From NCBI RefSeq assembly GCF_000715075.1, contig NC_134103.1, positions 55,172,730 to 55,236,729 of the forward strand: a DNA stretch of 64,000 nt, in the 5' to 3' direction. The first letter of the stretch is position 1, and the number at the start of each line of letters is the position of its first letter. The notes under the pieces were generated by a model. The model did not search any database and was not told the origin of the DNA. It saw only the letters and a program-made list of their open reading frames with translations. Source of the DNA: Nicotiana tabacum. Taxonomy: Eukaryota > Streptophyta > Magnoliopsida > Solanales > Solanaceae. Of the stretch, positions 1-12,000 are shown in pieces. A program made the translations under genes and the position numbers.

Positions 1-66
1 GATTGAGACTCCATGTATAAATTGTTTAATACCCCGTGGGTTATTATTAAGGATTGGGAAACTTAC

Positions 67-93
67 CAAGTACAGCCATCACTGTCCTCGAGT
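67..93 (-). CDS. PTH2: PTH2 coding exon 6, 27-nt microexon
   Basis: The microexon lies between CCTGCAG (acceptor) and GTAAGT (a near-ideal donor). With the base carried over from exon 5 it encodes NSRTVMAVL plus one base of a glycine, matching the family segment after DAGRTQIAP. Bases 1-66 are the start of the next intron. The final exon is outside the window. Confidence 0.85.
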
Positions 94-3000
94 CTGCAGG
101 TAAAAAAGAGGGAAAGACAATAAGCAACTTTGCTGGAGCAAATTAAAAGCAGACAAGGCAATGTAAATGGTAAAACGTACTTGAAGTTATAAAACAAATT
201 CATTGCTATTCGAAGGTTTGGCATTACTTTAGCTATATTGATACTAAAGAGTAGATACAAACATTATTTTTCCCAACACTTAGTACCAGTGTTGTGAACA
301 GCGCTCACTTCAGCACTCAAAGCGCGAAGCGGGACCTCGGGCGCTTCTGTGATGTGAAGCGTAGCAGGTTGAGTAAAGTGAGCGCTTCTGCAAAAAAAAG
401 CAAAAAGCGTAAAAGCGACAATAGCGACAGAAGCGAGCGCTTCTATATATTAAGGCTGCCAACGTTAAAAATTAAAAAAACTCTTTTTTTAAAAGACCAT
501 CGAGCAGCAGAGAACAACAGGCGACTAGGGTTCCCATTTTTCGCACTTTTCAACTTCAAGTTCATCAAGTTCAAGCCTAGGTATGTGATTTCTTCCTCTT
601 CCTCCTCCTTCTTCTTCTTTTCTTTTTCTTTCACTGTTTCAGTCCCAAAATAGCAGCGAAATGCTGGCAAATTTTTTTTTCCCCCTTCAGTTCTTCTTTT
701 TCTCATTCTCATTCTCTTCCTCTTCTTCTTATTCTTCTTCTTCATTTTCTTTCACTGTTTCAGTGATAAATTGCAGCGAAATGCTACCCAATTTTTTTCC
801 GCCATTTTTTTTGTATACTTACTGCCATTTTTTTCATTTCGTTTATTCTTAGTTCTTATTGCCATTTTTATGTGTTATTCAGTTGTTCTTTTAATGGCAC
901 GATAGGAAAAACCCGATTTGGGCTTATTCTATAAGAGTTAACGAGACGAACAAGATGGCAATTAGATGTCTTTTTTGTGACAAGATATCAAATGGGGGAA
1001 TCTATTGTCAAAAATTTCACCTAATCGGTGGTGATCCAAATGCCGCATCTTGACATAAAGTTCCGCCGCATGTGAAGGAAGAAATGAAAGCACCTTCAAA
1101 AAAAAAAAAGAGAGTTAAAGACTCAAATGCATCATGAACAAGAACAACTGCATAATCTTGATGATGACAATGATGAAATAGAAGGTGACAATGGTTCGTC
1201 ACTTCCATTAAAATCACAAAAGCGGGGAAGGATACAAACTATGTCTTCAAGTTGTGGATCTACTAGTAAGACTAAAGTACCTATGGATTATTAGTTCTCG
1301 CAAAAACCAGGAGATATGGGAGGGAAAAGTGGTAATCGTCAAAAATTGACGCCAAAGCGATTTTGAGGGATAGTGCAGTTGCAATATTTGTGCGGCGGAT
1401 GTATGATGCAGGTCTTCCTTTTAATTGTGTTAATTATACTGACACTTTTTCTGCTTTTATTGAGGTCGTATGCCAATATGGTCCAGGAATGAAGTCTCCA
1501 ACTTATCATGAAGTTAGAAGTCCATATCTAAAAAAGAGGTGGAAGAGACGAACAAAATCGTGGAGGAGCACAAAGTAGAATGGAACAAGTTTGGTTGTTC
1601 CATTATGATGGATAAGTGGAACGCAAGAAATGTAAAAATAATCATCAATATCTTCGTGAATTCTCCTAAGGGAAGCTTGTTTCTTGAGTCCGTTGATGCA
1701 AGCAACTCTTCTACTGATTCAACCAAAATGTACTCCTTGTTCAAGAGTACAATAGACTCTATTGGAGCAAAAAATATTGTTCAAGTTGTCACAGATAACG
1801 CAGTGAAAATGTTAAAGCTGGTGATTTGATGTCTATAGGGTACCCGCATATTTATTGGACTCCGTGTGCAGCACATTGCATTAATTTGATCTTCACAGAT
1901 ATTTCAAGGAAAGACCTTTCAGTTCAGTCTTTAATCAGGCAATTAGAGTGCATTTCTATATTGTTCAAAGGCCTTTGTTATTGAATATGATGAAGAGATT
2001 CACTAAACAAAAAAGCTTGATGAAACCTGCAAAGACAAGATTTGCTACTGCTTTCTTGACTTTGAATAGGATGTATGAGCAAAAAAGCAATTTGAAGAAG
2101 TTGTTTGTTTCAGATGAGTACACTAACAGTGCCTATGGAAGGGAAGCTCGAGGGAGAGAATCTGCAGATATTATGCTTTCTAATGCATTCTAGAATAATG
2201 TGGTTCATACATTGAAGATTGGTGGTCCTTTAGTTAAAGTGCTTCGTTTGGTGGATGGGGAGCAAAGACCACCAATGGGCTACCTTTACGAAGCAATGGA
2301 TAGGGCAAAGGAAGCTATTCGAGACTCTTTTAGTGATAAAAAAAATATAAAAGAGTCCTTGAGATCATAGATAAAAGGTGGACAAATTAGATTCATCGCC
2401 CTTTGCATGCAGCTGGACTTGTTTTGAACCCGGAACTATTTTATGACAACGAAGAGAGGATTATAGGAGATGAAGAATTGTGGAATGGATACATTGAATG
2501 TATTGAGAAGTTGATACTTAAAGAATCCGCGCAAGATAAAATAATAATGCAATTTAGTACTTATAGGAATGCTGAGCAACTTTTTGGAAAAAACATGGCT
2601 ATTATACAAAGAAAGATGAAGTCACCAGGTGAGCGAGTGCTTATATGTTGCTTTATAGTTAATAAGTTATTTTTTTATAAATATTATGTTTTGAATATTT
2701 GTTCTACTTCTACAGTTGAATGGTGGAAGCAATATGGCCCATTCCACTCCAAAATTACAAAAGTTTGCCATCAAAGTTGCAAGTCTAACGTGTAGCTCAT
2801 CCGTGTGTGAAAGGAATTGGAGCGTGTTTGAACATGTAAGAACTAAGAAGAAAGATTTTTCGAGATAATTAAATTATATCTCAAATTGTCCTAATCTTAC
2901 TAATTATTTATTATTTGCAGATTCATACCAAAAAGAGGAACAAACTAACCTTGAAGTGTCTCAATGATCTAGTCTTCATTAAGTACAATAGAACATTGAG

Positions 3001-6000
3001 GCGTCGTTACAACGCTCGCAATATAATTGATCCAATAAGTTTGGACAACATCGATGATGCTAATGAATGGCTAACTGGAGTCCCGGAAGATCATGTAGAT
3101 GAAGAAGTATTTGAGGAAACTTCTAATTTCACTTGGGATGATGTTGCGGAGGCACGTGGAATTGGGGAGAAGATTTATGGTTTTAGGGGGAGTACTTCAA
3201 CTTCAAGCTCACAAAGGAAGGGAAAAGAAGCAGCTACTTTGTCCCTAGTTGATGAAGAAGAAGAAGACGACGAGCAATATAATGATAGTAGAATACAAGA
3301 ATTTGACAGTCTTGTACAAGAATCGAATGCTCATTTTGTGCTTTAGGTGATGCTATTCTTTAGTTTTTACATTGAAGTATAAAACATTTGCTTACAATTA
3401 CATGTGTTATCTATGCAGTATTTATTTTAATTTTTTTTTTTTAAATTCCGCTTCACTTCAAAAAAGCGAGCGCTTCGCTTCTCACTTCTCGCTTTAAGCG
3501 AAAAGGGGCTTGTCGTTTTTCCTCGCTTCACGCTCTTCACAACACTGCTTAGTACAACAAGGAGTTTTGAACAAAAAGTGATTAGTTTTGGAAAACTTCA
3601 GCATCATTTCTTGGAAAATAGATACCGTAAATGGTGGAGGTTGATGTTCTCCATGGTTGTCAGCATTACTGCTCTCTAATGGTCAAACTTCAGCATCATT
3701 TCAATGGTAAGCAAAATCCCCTGTTTAGGCAGTTATAACACCTTATTGCTCCGACAAACATTCGTGCGTGTAAACTGTTCTATTCAGGTTATTATAACTG
3801 ATCCTAGTAGTCATAACTCCTAAGGTCTCCATATGTGACGTAAGTCTTTTTACCACCTAGCATTGTTACGTTATATATCTGTAAGATACTGCTAACAAAG
3901 AAAAATATATCTATAACAGCTAAGGAAGGACATTTATACTCAAATAATTTGTGCCCTCCAATAACAATACTGAATATCTGTGGATTTTTTTTAATAACCG
4001 TGGTGTCAGAGCCAGCACGTCGACTAATTCTACGGGATGCCACCTCCCACTAGCAACATGTACCAGGTAACTCTGTCCATCAAGGCTTGTCCATCAAGGC
4101 TTGGACAGATGAGAAGAAATCACCTAATGCTAACCTCCTAATGCTAACCTGAGACCTCATGGATCCCCCCACTTCATATCACTAGGCCACACTCTTGGGT
4201 GCACTGAATATCTGTGTTTTTCTAATTAATATAGACAAGAACACACTGTCTATAACCACAAATTGCCATCCTTCATTGCTACTATCCACCACCAGAAGAT
4301 GAAGTTGTGTTGCGATAAACATGCACCTAGGAAGTTATGATGTACAAGGCAAAGCCATCACATCACTAGCTGCTGGAAACCGTACCAACCATCTATTTTC
4401 AACCTTTCATGTTTATGTACGCTTTTTTATTTATTTATAATGGTAACATCCTTTCATGTTCACGTTATTCTGAAAAGCAATTAACAAGCTCTTTCCGCAT
4501 AGACCAGATGAACTGAAACCAAGACAACTTCACTATCTAACCATAAAGAGAGGATGACGGAGATCAATAAAGCAAGAGACATGTTAACATGCCAGGGAGG
4601 AGGCCATAGTTTAGTGGCAGAATGCCAATAGTGAAGTTCAACTTAAGGGTGTTTCTTGATTCTCCTTTCATCATGAAAGCAAGTATAACACTTTTCTTTT
4701 GGGGAAAAAAAGAAGAAAGAAGATGGGCAAAAGTGGAGAAGAAGCTGCAGAAGCTCTTCATATAACAGTCATAAACCTACTGATTAGGAATCATGCATAA
4801 AAGCAAACATGTTGAATAGATTCACTTAAATTTTAAGTATCAACATAGTCATTTGTTGTAGACTTGGAATACCAAGCTCCACTAACAACTCAGGAAATCC
4901 AAGAAGGTGTGCGGAAAGATGCAACAATGAAAGCCTTATGCACTAGGTCATCAATCATCATTGCTAATCACGTTCCAAGTATGTTCATGCGGGCAAGATA
5001 AAAAATGGTCTATCAAATTCACTCAAAAGCAAACAACATCATGAAAGAGGCGATTATGTCTCTAACTCACTTGGCGCAATTTGTGTTCTCCCAGCATCAA
5101 TTGTAATATGTGTTGGTATATTAAGTGATTTTGCCCTTTCCTGTGAGCAAAATGAGAAATTCAGAGAGCAACCAACCAGAACAGGATAAAAAGTTACATT
5201 TAGTAAATTAAAACAAGTATGTCTAAACAAAGAACAGAACATAAGGTATTCGAAAGGCTGCAGATAATGGGCTGATTAATTTACGAGGAGGTTTCCATAA
5301 ATTACACTAAGAAGAACTAAACTCTAATTGTGGAAGCAAACTCTAATTGTAGGTTTAACAGGGACTTATTGGGCTCATTTTTATTTAATGAGGCCCAATT
5401 GGCATCATCAGTCCAAAATATTTTACCACCCTCAGATAAATCAGATAAAGTGCAAGGAAACTCTGCGGGCTCGTTTTTATTTAACGAGGCCCAATTGCTA
5501 TCATCAGTCCAAAACATTATGTCGTCCTCAAATAATTTGGACCCATTATTTGTGGAAATTGAGGCAAATACTTTTGGTCCTTCACGAAGTTCTACAGTAG
5601 ATGTGAACAAAGGAGGAATCTCTCCTTCCCAATTTCAAGCTACAAAGCAAATTGTAATCCACGAAGACGTTGATGACTATGAAGATGCCATGACCAACAT
5701 TGACGGTGAGTGTACACAATTTGACACTGCGGGAGATAGAGGTGACATGTAGATAATCGATCCCATGGAGACTGAACTTTGGTCAGTTGAGGAAGCAGTA
5801 AGCACAACCTCTTGAAATTCAAGAGCAAGAAGAGGAGATAGATGGGGAGATGGATGCATCTTTATGGGTCCATCAAAATGTAATGAAACTAAGCAAGCAA
5901 TTTGGAATTAACTTCCAAGGATGTGAAAAGGACGCTTTGGCACTTTTCATGAAAATCGACATATGCAGGCAATTTAAAAGACAAGAAGAGAACACCATTC

Positions 6001-9000
6001 CCATGGAAACACCCAAGAGAAAAGGCAATAATGAATTGAAAAGTCTGGTCATTGATATGAAATTTAAAAGCATTGGTGCTAGGAATAGGGGGAAAGAAAT
6101 TCCAATTGTGGATCAATGAATATCAAGATTATATCTTGGAATGTGAGGGGATTGAATCGTAGAGCTAAGAGGGGGGTGGTTGGCAGCTTGATCACCGAAT
6201 GGAAAGCTTATGTTTATTGCTTTCAGGAAACAAAACTAGAGGGAGATATAGAGGAGATGGTTAAACAATTATGGGGTAACAGGGGAATAAAGTATGAGCA
6301 ATTGGAGGCTAGTGGTACTAGAGGGGGTATTATAATGCTGTGGGACAATAAAGTTTGGAAGGGGGAGGTGATAGCTACCGGGTCTTACTCTTTGACATGT
6401 AGGTTTGAGTCATTAACCCAAGATTTCAACTGGCACATGACGGGAGTTTATGCTCCAAATTGTGTCAACGAAAGACAAGAAGTGTGGTGGGAGATTGGGG
6501 CTGCTAGGGGTCTATTTATTGGACCTTGGGTGGTTGCTGGGGATTTCAATATAATCAAATTTCCTTATGAAAAAAGGAATTGCACTAGAGTTACTAGAGC
6601 AATGACAGAATTTTCAGATTTCATTGAAGACATGGAGTTGGTTGATCTTCAGTTGGAAGCGGAAATTACACATGGGCTAGTGGGAGCAGAGACATCATCT
6701 AGAATTGACAGATTCCTCATATCAGTGGAATGGAATGATTGCTTCAGAAACATCAAGCAGGAAATTCTCCCCAGAGTGTGTTCAGATCATACCCCTTTAA
6801 TTTTACAATGTGGTAACTGGGAGCAAACAAAATCCTACTTCAAGTTTGAGAATTGGTGGCTGGAAACCGAAGGGTTCAATGATAGAGTTCAAAATTGGTG
6901 GACATCATTTGAAATAGAAGGAAGACCATATTATATTCTTGCTTGTAAACTCAAAGCTCTCAAAGGAAAACTAAAAGAGTGGAGTAATTGTAATTTTGGT
7001 AATCTAGAGAGGGAGAAAAATCATATTCTTAATCAAATCACTATGCTGGATATTATTCAGCAACAAAGGAACCTTAATCAAGAGGAGAAGGCCAGGAAAG
7101 CAAGGCTCTTCATGGAATTTGAAGAGTATGCCAGAAGGGAAAAAATTGCGTAGAGACAAAGATCTAGAGCACTTTGGCTCAAACAGGGAGATAAGAATAC
7201 CAAGTTCTTTCAAAGAGTTGCAAATGCACACAAAAGAAGCAATAACATTGATAAGCTGGTAGTGGAAGTGGAGAACATTGAGGAACCAGAAGCCATTAAA
7301 AAAGAGATAGTTGACTTTTATCTGAAATTGTACTCTAAAACTGAGGTCTGGAGACGTACCTGCAGTATGACTAATTGCCCTACTATCTCTGTAGAAGAAC
7401 AACAAGTGATGCAAAACCCTTTTGAGGAGGAAGAGGTCCTACGATGCCTGAAATTATGTGCAGCAGACAAAGCCCTGGGCCAGATGGATACACTATGGGT
7501 TTTTTCATCAAATGCTGGGAGGTGATCTGTCACGACCCAAACCGATGGGCCGCGACGGGCACCCGGTACCTTACTCAACCGAGTACCTACGTAACGTATC
7601 TTTTCATGTCATACTATCATAGATAACTGAGCCGGAAGACTGTCGTGAGCTAAGTAGAATATAACATGTAATACCAACTTATACATAAGACATACGGGCC
7701 TATAAGACCAAAATAACCACTCGTACACTAAACATAGGCCGACAAGGCCATACAATCTTTTACGTACATGATATCTGTCTACAAGCCTCTAAGAATACGA
7801 AATTTTCATAAAGGTCGGGACAGAGTCCAGCCATACCAAACAATACACGTCTAAATCATACTAACCAAACAAGCAACTCCGAAGCAAATGGAGCGCACCA
7901 ACATCTTGCGCTGAGCTGATAGCCTACCTGGAGGGCTCTCGACCTGTCTATCGGGACCTGCGGGCATGAAACGCAGTATCCCCAGGCAAAAGGGACGTCA
8001 GTACAAATAATGTACCGAGTATGTAAGGAACGAAAATCAATAAATAATAGACATGAGAGAAACATGGAGTAAAAGACTCGACATGTATGTCTGCATCGCT
8101 CTGTGAATTATTTCATTTTTATAATGCCATGCATATGCGTATAAATGTCATACCATGCATAGGTATATGCGTTCATAACATCATCAAGCCTCTGAGGGCA
8201 TCCCATCATATCATTTCGGCCACTGTGGGCAAATCATCAATGTATACCAGCTGATCGGGTGGTGGTGCGTATATAACGCCGTAACCTTTTCCCATATCCC
8301 ATATATATATTATACATATATACGCGTATATAACGTCACCTGGTCATGGGTAAATGTAAATGAATGCAATGCATGAGAAGTATGTCAATAAAATCTTTCG
8401 GAGTGTCATAAGACCATTATGCCTTTGATTAATATCAAGGAAAAAACTTTATCAAGTTACGTATTTTCTGAGACCCATGAACAGATGATAGAATAATATG
8501 ACACATGGGGAATCAAGAACATAAGCATCTCTAATATTTCTATGAATAGAGTCATGTATGGAAATTGTGCATTTGCTCGTTTCGTTTGTGTCGTATAGAT
8601 CATGCCAAAAGAAAAAAGGGATAGCCTTAACATACCTGAACCGATTCGCTTGACAATCCCTCTAACACGTGTCAATTGCGACAACACGTAATGGCGGATT
8701 GAAGTAAGAACAAATCCGTATAATATTCTTGAGAAAGATTGCACCGTACTCATGGGCTGCCACATGGGGGCCTTTGTCCCCACTTATTAATTATCCACAA
8801 ATTCTTAATTACATGGTTAATCTCCCATTAAACCAATAATTAACCAATTACCCACATAATTAAGAATTATCTCAAATTACTTAGAATACTACTCCCTTTT
8901 AACACACCTTATACACCTTACTATCAAGGTCATGTGGTACCTTGTATGGTACTAATCCATAAATACCGGGGATTTTAGCTCGGGCCATATTTTATCCCAA

Positions 9001-12000
9001 AATGTCAAACTTCGACGAATTTCATTTCCTTCGATTCGCTTACCCTTTCACCTTCACGAATTTACTTATCACTTGTTTGAAATAGCATAATACTTATAAT
9101 CCCCAAATAATCTCATTCCCGAACTTACGTCGATTAACTTACGACGAAACTTTAACGTACGAGAATACGGGATGTAATATCTCATTTCCGAACTTTCATC
9201 AATTTACTTATGGCATACTTTTACGTACGAAAGCGTGTGGTGTAACATCATTCCCCCCTTTGGAACATTCGTCCTCGAATGTTGGCTGATGCACTTATCA
9301 TTTTCATTACCTATGTCTTCTGAATACTTTGGTACTCCTCTTGCCATCTAGGCAACTGTTCTGTGAATGGATCCCAAAGGCCAGGACATTCCCCCTTTAG
9401 GCCTCTTTTTCACACCACGACTTGTGGTCAGAATTCTTCCAATCTCGCAACTGTTGCTACCTTTTGTCATAGATCTGTTTATCCATCCATATAACTTTAC
9501 TGCCATAATTCTTACTTTGATTTATCGTTACTGAGGTCTGCTACCGAATTCCAGGTTATTTTCGTTGCTTATCCCATATGTATAAATCTAAGTCCTTTAA
9601 TGCTTCCTCATTACTGTTCATCTTAAGAATGGCGGCCTAATATCATCTCATACTTTGTGACTTTTGTCCATCCATTGTTGATTCACATCAATATTAATCT
9701 ACAATATACCACTGATAACTTGATCTCTTATGTAACACTGCCACTAGGGCTCACGTCTCATCGGGGACATCTGGAGTAATTAGCGCCTAGGGGCGATACT
9801 ATACTTCCATAACCATGATAGTATCCCCATGTGATTTACCTTGCGTGGGTATTTTAATCTTGTACATTTCATGAAATCGTTACTCAATCGAAGGCCCAAA
9901 CGTCATCCTTTATCTATCACAATTACACCCTCATTCTACTAGCAGGGTAGCATTCCATCTCTGCTAAATGCTACTAGTCTTAGACTCCTTTGAGTTTATT
10001 CAGGCTATACTCAGCTTTCTATAACTTGGAGAAACCATTATCTCTCTTGTTTTCATAGGCTTAATCCTGAGGACTTATACATTTCTTGTCACCTCCCCAC
10101 TCGCCCTTTCTTATCCTTACTCCTGTCATAAAACCTTGTCGCTTTACTATACTTTAGCTTGCGACCGATACATATACTACTCGCAACCTCTCTTCAACTT
10201 GCTTGCACCATAGATTTCCTTATGCTATTCTGGAACATCAAGCGAGACATCACATCGTCTCCAACTTTTCTTTACTCCCTTGGCTAGATCTCTCGGTACC
10301 TAGAAACCATAGGCTGGAAGATATGCCGCTGACGATGCCGCTATCATTCCTGGATATTGAATCCCCGCGCTTCTAGCCTTCTATCCGAAGTATGGACTAT
10401 TAACAACCTTTTGCATTTGAGTATCTCGTACGTTATTCACCTTTACCTTACTAACTTTAAAGTCTCGCATCATATCTTCTATCTCTTTCATGACCTCCCT
10501 TTCACCTAGGTATAACTCACATCCACAACTTGAACTTCTATTATAATATTTGCACCTCTTTACATGATTCGGTGAGAGCTTTATACTGACTTCTTATGAG
10601 GCTGGTACTCTTCTAATTGGATTTATCCTAGCATATGGTTGTTGTACTATCTCTCTTGTACCTCTGATATTAAGAGTAATTCTGCAATATTCTCAATCAC
10701 GATTTCTATAATTTTCTGGGTCCAATAATCAGACTCCTAATTTACTTCGTTGATGTAACTCTTTAATTTCCTCTTTCTTCTGATCAACCTTTATGTAGGC
10801 TTAAGCTATCTTCCGATCTGCGGCTCATGGTATTACTTTAGCCCTTCATGGATGCTTTGGAATATTCAGGATACAATCTTCTAATTAATTCAATCCTTTG
10901 TCTATGACCTGGACTCAATTCTTTCTTTTAACTTGTACCGGAGTCTTTTACGACTATATGATTGTCAACATATATGTTGCATGGATAATACTCCAAAATC
11001 TTAAGTACGTTCATAACGTAACTAACTCTGGATCATTTATCGAATAATTCCTTTTGCTCCTTCTCAACTTTCCTTAAATGAGAGCAATTGCCTTTCCTGG
11101 TCGTTCTGCCACTTGTTGCATGAATACTTGGCTTATCTTAGTGCCCACACATGCCGGAATTTTTTTCTTTTTTCTTTTGTGCAACTCATATGATTTTGAC
11201 CATTACTTTTGGTTTCACTTCCCGCTCATTAGCCACGATAGGTGCCGGACCACTTTCTTATGGAGTGCATACAATGTTGTAGTGAGACTGCTATTAGAAG
11301 ACCATTCCTTCTTCTAGTTACTATGTTTAGGTTGAAGTTTTTTTTCTTATTTCCTCAACTCGTCTTACATTGTAGTACTTAGGGAGGACCTTCTGGCTCT
11401 TGTAAAGTTACAAGCTTGTTATATTGCTTACCCGACAGAATTTTTGATGTTCATACTTACCTATATTTATCCTTTTTTACTTACCTCCATACTCATGTGC
11501 TCGTACGGTTGCTTCTGAACTGAAGTTTTGACTGTCTTCCCAGTGGGACTCTCTTTTATTTCCATAACACTCATACGGTATCTTTAACTACCCCAACCCC
11601 TATCTGAGTATTTCTCAAGGTCATGATGTCATATCTGTGAGACTGAATTTCCCATATTGGGGTTCATTCTGTTTATCTTGCACGATCTATTGATTTGTCT
11701 GTATCCTCTTGTCTAGCCATAACTAGGCCCTTCCTGAATCAACTACTAACTACTCGTTGGCCCATTCTCATATCAATATTCTGCGTAATCTTTCTTGGAT
11801 CATTTCCTTTGTCTTAACTTATTCCTCGCACTGGCTCCTTATCTATCAATAACATCTCGGGCAGGGACCCTTACTTCCTCTCCTTGACGTCGTATTTGCT
11901 TAATGTTCTGGAATTGCAGCATACCTGTAGGATTTGGATAAGTGCAATCTTATCCCTTTCTTAGTCTTATCGCATTCTTCCTTTATTATTCCATAGTTAC

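Larger units (their letters stand above)
287..3547 (+). mobile_element. hAT-1: complete hAT-superfamily DNA transposon in a PTH2 intron
   Basis: The element has perfect 12-bp terminal inverted repeats, CAGTGTTGTGAA at 287-298 and its reverse complement at 3536-3547. It is flanked by a perfect 8-bp target duplication, CTTAGTAC, at 279-286 and 3548-3555. Subterminal regions repeat AGCGC/GCGCTT-type words on both sides (300-440 and 3450-3535), as expected for hAT transposase binding regions. Length is 3261 bp. The transposase inside is broken, but the ends look mobilisable in trans. It lies antisense to PTH2. Confidence 0.95.

Noticed and set aside
443..745. Minus-strand ORF rich in Lys/Glu/Arg ([10 protein letters not shown])
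   Set aside because: It is the complement of the CTT/TCC pyrimidine tracts in the hAT-1 leader, so it is low-complexity and not a gene.
5054..5242. Stand-alone minus ORF of 62 codons
   Set aside because: Only its central part, 5071-5140, is coding. It is PTH2 exon 5, and the flanks are intron.
5300..5345. Target duplication for the LINE
   Set aside because: No stretch near 5141-5345 convincingly matches the sequence after the poly(A) tail (ATGAATGTTTCATG), so no TSD is claimed.
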